A DNA stretch of 64,000 bases, taken from assembly GCF_006265225.1 (NCBI RefSeq), contig NZ_VDCS01000011.1, positions 62,001 to 126,000 on the forward strand, read 5' to 3'. Below the pieces are notes generated by a model, which had not been told where the DNA came from, ran no database searches, and was given only the letters and a program-made list of their open reading frames with translations. This DNA is from Allotamlana fucoidanivorans. GTDB taxonomy: Bacteria > Bacteroidota > Bacteroidia > Flavobacteriales > Flavobacteriaceae. The first letter of the stretch is position 1. Each line of letters begins with the position of its first letter. A program made the translations under genes and the position numbers. Positions 60,096-64,000 of the stretch are shown in pieces.

Positions 60096-61499
60096 TTAAT
60101 CTAAAACGGGGGTTCTTTTTTCATCCATGCGTTTCATGGCATTGACTTCATATACGCGTTTTAGTTGCCATAACGGACGTTCTAACTCACTTTCCCAATC
60201 CCATAACATTTTAAACATTTCCCTAACCTTATCTGGGTATTTGTAAGCTAGATTATTATTTTCTGTGATATCCTTTGATATGTTATATAATTCTGCTGGT
60301 CTGTCTGGAAATCGAAGCATTTTCCAGTCGCCATTCCTAACGACCCCTCTATTTTCCTTTTTCCAAAACAAAGTCTTGTGAGGGACATTTTGATTTTTAC
60401 CGGTTACAAATGGTATTAAATCAACACCATCTAATCCTTCTATCTTTGAGGAATCACCACCACCTGCATTCACAAATGTGGGTAACATATCTAGCATGCT
60501 AATGGGACTATCATAGGTACTTCCAGGGGTTATAGTATTTGGTAATTTCATAACACAAGGCACGCGAATACCTCCTTCAAGATGATTTGATTTACAGCCA
60601 CTTAATGGATAATTACATGTCATTGATCCATCAGGACCTCCATTATCATTAGAAAAAACAACAATAGTATTTTCTTCTAAACCTAAGGCTTTTAGTTTAT
60701 CTAAAATTTTCCCACAAGCACGATCTAGAGCAATCGTCATGGCTGCAAGAATCCTTCGCTTCCCTTGCAAACCTTTTACCTCATCCAAATCTTCTTGCGT
60801 TGCTTGAAGTGGTGTATGAACTGCGTTGAAAGACACATACATGAAAAATGGCTTGGTTTTATTCCGCTCTATAAAATTACATGCTTCATCTGCAATTTCA
60901 TCTGTTAAATACTTTTTTGGCTCTTCATAAACCTTATAACCTTTCTCCCATCTATTTTCAGGTTTTTCTGCTGATTGGGTTTGGGTAAGCCTATAAAAAC
61001 TTCTGGCGCCTCCTCTAAAACCATAAAACTCATCAAAACCTCTGTGCAAAGGGTGATACTTATCGGCGCCTCCCAAATGCCATTTACCAAAGATTACAGA
61101 TTTATAGCCTAGCGGTTTTAAATAATCTGCTATTGTTTTTAAGTGTAACGGAAGCCCCATCTCATCACCCATAAGCTTTGAGGATTCACTCATATAACCT
61201 GGCACATTATTTTCTTCTATCCCAAAACGTTGTTGGTACATTCCTGTTAAAAGTCCTGCACGCGAAGGCCCGCATACAGCTGCGGTTGTATAAGCTTCTT
61301 TAAATACCACTCCCTCAGCCGCTAAAGCGTCTAGGTTTGGTGTTTTAAACGTTTCACTACCTTGAAAACCAAAGTCATGATACCCTGCATCATCAGCAAA
61401 AAGAAAAACAATATTCTTCTTCTGAGCAAAACTAAAATTAGTACATACTAAGCAACTTCCCACTACGAGTAAGCCATAACATATAGTCTTAATTTTCAT
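60096..61499 (-). CDS. S1-family sulfatase (CGPSR type)
   Basis: This 467-residue exported sulfatase (signal VVGSCLVCTNFSFAQ) has the formylglycine site VCGPSRAGLLTGMYQQRFG. Metal ligands are visible in FLFADDAGYHDFG and VFSNDNGGPDGS, and the GKWHLGG motif has the usual catalytic Lys and His. It has the canonical compact S1 layout, unlike the other two. It should remove sulfate from a galactan fragment. It lies 12 bases after the GH3 gene and 142 bases before the giant BNR gene. Confidence 0.94.
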   Translation of the reverse strand: MKIKTICYGLLVVGSCLVCTNFSFAQKKNIVFLFADDAGYHDFGFQGSETFKTPNLDALAAEGVVFKEAYTTAAVCGPSRAGLLTGMYQQRFGIEENNVPGYMSESSKLMGDEMGLPLHLKTIADYLKPLGYKSVIFGKWHLGGADKYHPLHRGFDEFYGFRGGARSFYRLTQTQSAEKPENRWEKGYKVYEEPKKYLTDEIADEACNFIERNKTKPFFMYVSFNAVHTPLQATQEDLDEVKGLQGKRRILAAMTIALDRACGKILDKLKALGLEENTIVVFSNDNGGPDGSMTCNYPLSGCKSNHLEGGIRVPCVMKLPNTITPGSTYDSPISMLDMLPTFVNAGGGDSSKIEGLDGVDLIPFVTGKNQNVPHKTLFWKKENRGVVRNGDWKMLRFPDRPAELYNISKDITENNNLAYKYPDKVREMFKMLWDWESELERPLWQLKRVYEVNAMKRMDEKRTPVLD

Positions 61500-61511
61500 A
61501 TTCTTATAATT

Positions 61512-63911
61512 TTAATTTATTTCATTCTTTGAGAAAAACACTTGTCTACCTTGTTCCAGTATCAAATCCTCGCCTTGGATTTCAATTATACCAGACAAAC
61601 GAATATCTGCGGAAGACGCTCCTATTTTGAATTCATATTTACCTGCTTCTACAAACCATTTGGCATCTTTGTACTGTGCCAATTGTTGTGGCGACACCTT
61701 AAAATGAAGCGTCTTTTCTTCACCTGCTTTTAAATCCACTCTATTGAAACCTTTTAGAAGAATGGACTTCATACTGATTTCCGTATCAACAGGCGAAACA
61801 TATAATTGCACAACCTCAGTACCATCTCTCTGGCCAGTATTCTTAACATTGCATGAAACTACAAAGCGATCATCAGTAATATGCGCCGAAGATGCCATAT
61901 TAAAATTATCATACTGAAAGTTTGTATATGACAAACCATAGCCAAAAGGATACTGTACATAATCTTTAGTAGAAACACCATCTTGATAATTAATTTCTAT
62001 ATCTTGTTCTGTGCTTGGGTAAGATACACAGAGTTTACCCGAAGGATTTACTGTGCCTCGCAATACATCTGCAATAGCGTGCCCCGCCTCCTCACCAGGA
62101 AACCAAGCTTGTACCACGGCCGCACATTGACTTGAGATATTACTAATAACTTGTTGACGCCCACTTAATACAAGCAATACAACGGGCTTTCCTGTGGCTA
62201 TTAACTGTTTCACAAAAGCTTCCTGCTCTCCTGGCAAACCAATACCTTTTCTCCAGCGTCCCTCGCCATTTAGATAAAGATTTTCACCCATAGCTGCAAT
62301 AATAACATCACTTTCTTTAGCATATCCAAGGGCTTTTTGAAGATTAGGTTGCGGCAACCCTTTAATTGTTCTTAGCTTCAACTGACTTAATCGATCATCA
62401 CCAAAACTGGTTGTATCAATTTGAGCATCAAGCCTAGCACTCCAATCGCATCCTCGTTCATGTAAAATTTCTACACTGCTTCCCAACCTGTTTTCTAAAC
62501 CTTCTTTAACCGTTATCAGTTTCGGGTGATTTGCATCAAACCCAACTTGATTCCAAAACGATCGCATACCTTGGTAGGTGTAATCTCCTAATAAACCGTA
62601 TACCGTTGACGCATTAGGACCAACAAGTGCTATTTTCTTCACATCATCCTTTAAAGGAAGAATGCCGTTATTTTCTAAAAGCACTATAGACTGACATGCC
62701 GTTTGGTAAGCCAATTCACGATTTTCTGGTGGATCAAAATCTAAATTACCATCAGTTCCTATTTTTGGATTTTCATCTAGCAATCCTAATTTCGCTTTCA
62801 TAATTAATGAACGCTTAACAGCCTCTTCAATGATTTCTTCAGTTACCAAACCTTTCTTTATTGCTTCAGGTAAAAACGGATAAGCTGTTGGAGAGGATAA
62901 TTCAATATCAACACCTGCATTCATGGCCATGGCTCCTGCTGTTGGCAAATCTTTAGCTTGTTTATATTTTTTAAATATTTGATTGATGGCACCATAATCA
63001 CTAACCACTAAACCATCAAAACCAACATCGCGTCGTAATATTTGCTGTAGCATGGTGGGATTGGCAGAAATTGGCAACGCCTTGTATACTCCATACGATG
63101 GCATGACACTTTTCGCCCCACCAACTTTAATACAGGCTTCATGTGGCATTAAATACTCTTCATACAATACCTTTTCACTATTATTTTTGGTGCCATATCC
63201 TGCAAAGTGTTTCACGGTTGCTGCAACTCCCGTTTTAAAATCGTCTCCCTGCAAACCTTTTACAAAGGCCACTCCCATGCGCGATGTTAAGTAAGCATCT
63301 TCACCATAACTCTCTTGATGACGGTTCCAATGCGCCGTTCTACTAAGATCAAGCATAGGTGATAAGGCGAACGTAGCACCTACGGCACGCATATTTCCTG
63401 CTGTTGAAGCCGTGTTTTTTTCTACCAAATCTGGATTCCAGGTACAGCCAACTCCAATTTGCTGAGGAAAGGTTGTAGCTGTATAAGTGGCAAAACCTGT
63501 AATGGCTTCTTCATGAAAAATAGCAGGTATTTTTAAGCGTGTTTCAGTCATTAAATAATGTTGCACCTCGCGCACCAAATCTCTTAAGGCTTCTGGGGTA
63601 ATTTCCTGTCTGGATGAAAACTGACAAAAATGACCAATACCATAAGGTATATGTTTACGGCATAACTCTAGCGATACCTTACCATCAACCATGATATCTC
63701 GTAAACGTGTTCCCATAATCTGGGCTAATTTTTCATCCATGGTCATGTCTGCAATCAAGGCGTCTACCTTTGCATCAATTTCTGAGTTTGAAAAAGGAGG
63801 CATCACCTTAACTTCTTTCACTGTTTTATTTGTATGTATACAGGAAAACAGTAGAGTAATCAATAACATACAAACAAACGGCATTTTTAATTTCATCATA
63901 ATGTTTATCAT
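61512..63911 (-). CDS. GH3-family beta-glycosidase, lipoprotein
   Basis: This 799-residue protein is a GH3 glycosidase (beta-glucosidase/xylosidase type) with a lipoprotein signal (LLITLLFSC). The nucleophile is Asp305 in GLVVSDYGAI; KHFAGYG (234-240) and RHQESYGED (198-206) are the usual substrate-site text. The C-terminal (alpha/beta)6 sandwich and fibronectin-like domain (NTGQRDGTEVVQLYV) follow. It should release a terminal beta-sugar from oligosaccharides. The exact start is unclear: besides ATG 63911, ATGs at 63899 and 63896 also give a lipoprotein signal. It lies 23 bases after a gene cut by the window end. Confidence 0.92.
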   Translation of the reverse strand: MINIMMKLKMPFVCMLLITLLFSCIHTNKTVKEVKVMPPFSNSEIDAKVDALIADMTMDEKLAQIMGTRLRDIMVDGKVSLELCRKHIPYGIGHFCQFSSRQEITPEALRDLVREVQHYLMTETRLKIPAIFHEEAITGFATYTATTFPQQIGVGCTWNPDLVEKNTASTAGNMRAVGATFALSPMLDLSRTAHWNRHQESYGEDAYLTSRMGVAFVKGLQGDDFKTGVAATVKHFAGYGTKNNSEKVLYEEYLMPHEACIKVGGAKSVMPSYGVYKALPISANPTMLQQILRRDVGFDGLVVSDYGAINQIFKKYKQAKDLPTAGAMAMNAGVDIELSSPTAYPFLPEAIKKGLVTEEIIEEAVKRSLIMKAKLGLLDENPKIGTDGNLDFDPPENRELAYQTACQSIVLLENNGILPLKDDVKKIALVGPNASTVYGLLGDYTYQGMRSFWNQVGFDANHPKLITVKEGLENRLGSSVEILHERGCDWSARLDAQIDTTSFGDDRLSQLKLRTIKGLPQPNLQKALGYAKESDVIIAAMGENLYLNGEGRWRKGIGLPGEQEAFVKQLIATGKPVVLLVLSGRQQVISNISSQCAAVVQAWFPGEEAGHAIADVLRGTVNPSGKLCVSYPSTEQDIEINYQDGVSTKDYVQYPFGYGLSYTNFQYDNFNMASSAHITDDRFVVSCNVKNTGQRDGTEVVQLYVSPVDTEISMKSILLKGFNRVDLKAGEEKTLHFKVSPQQLAQYKDAKWFVEAGKYEFKIGASSADIRLSGIIEIQGEDLILEQGRQVFFSKNEIN

Positions 63912-63934
63912 AATTTTATTTTGAAAACAAGTAT

Positions 63935-64000
63935 TTATTGGATTGCAATGGTAACCATCTGAGGCTCCATACCTTCAGCACTTACCTTTATATTGACATT
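63935..64000 (-). CDS. C-terminus of a probable GH2 protein (cut by window end)
   Basis: The minus strand is open from 64000 to the stop TAA at 63937-63935 and reads 21 residues (NVNIKVSAEGMEPQMVTIAI, then Gln). This text matches the end of the C-terminal beta domain of many GH2 proteins from Bacteroidota (SAEGMEPQ followed by VTI strand). A GH2 beta-galactosidase at the head of the cluster would fit galactan breakdown. Only 21 residues are visible, so the family is inferred. Confidence 0.5.
   Translation of the reverse strand, partial: NVNIKVSAEGMEPQMVTIAIQ

Overview
The window is AT-rich chromosomal DNA from a marine member of the Flavobacteriaceae (Bacteroidota); I cannot name the genus. 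The evidence is three proteins with type IX secretion (T9SS) C-terminal sorting domains, a carboxypeptidase-like TonB-dependent receptor paired with a DUF4249 lipoprotein, promoter elements of the Bacteroidota form TAnnTTTG, a monomeric isocitrate dehydrogenase, a long-form GAPDH, and a cluster of algal-polysaccharide enzymes. No tRNA, rRNA, insertion sequence, prophage or CRISPR array was seen.

Positions 1-32800 are mostly housekeeping genes. They include ligA (cut by the window start), prmC, ribD, a T9SS metalloprotease, dnaA with a tyrosine phosphatase and an RsmI-like methyltransferase, a minus-strand group of dapF, a GNAT, mltG and a DUF2279 protein, then an HtrA protease, GAPDH, tandem M28 peptidases, trmD, rplS, monomeric icd, the TonB receptor/DUF4249 pair and murQ. 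Two stretches of about 300 and 860 bases around rplS hold no protein gene. They do hold candidate structured RNA: a Flavo-1-like element, an rplS leader, and a row of hairpins before icd.

Positions 32889-40202 are a four-gene minus-strand operon of the type best known from Planctomycetes. It encodes a lipoprotein with DUF1549/DUF1553 domains, two CxxCH motifs and a LamG-like insert; a Tat-exported DUF1501 protein; a Tat-exported NHL-type propeller; and a membrane protein with a c-type haem site and a C-terminal leucine-rich-repeat-like tail. Two tandem AraC-family regulators lie divergently beside it (40370-42116). A PIF1-type helicase (42113-44554) separates this block from the next.

Positions 44695-64000 are one end of a polysaccharide utilization locus, all on the minus strand and tightly spaced. 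In transcription order it has the C-terminus of a probable GH2 protein, GH3, a sulfatase, a giant GLUG/BNR T9SS protein, a sulfatase, a T9SS beta-helix protein, a sulfatase, a second beta-helix protein, a PhoD-like phosphoesterase, a GH16 and a GH117. GH117 plus an agarase/porphyranase-like GH16 plus three sulfatases points to a sulfated red-algal galactan of the agar/porphyran type. The SusC/SusD pair and the sulfatase-maturating enzyme are not in the window. The nearby haem/DUF1501 operon and AraC pair may serve the same biology; that link is inferred from position only.
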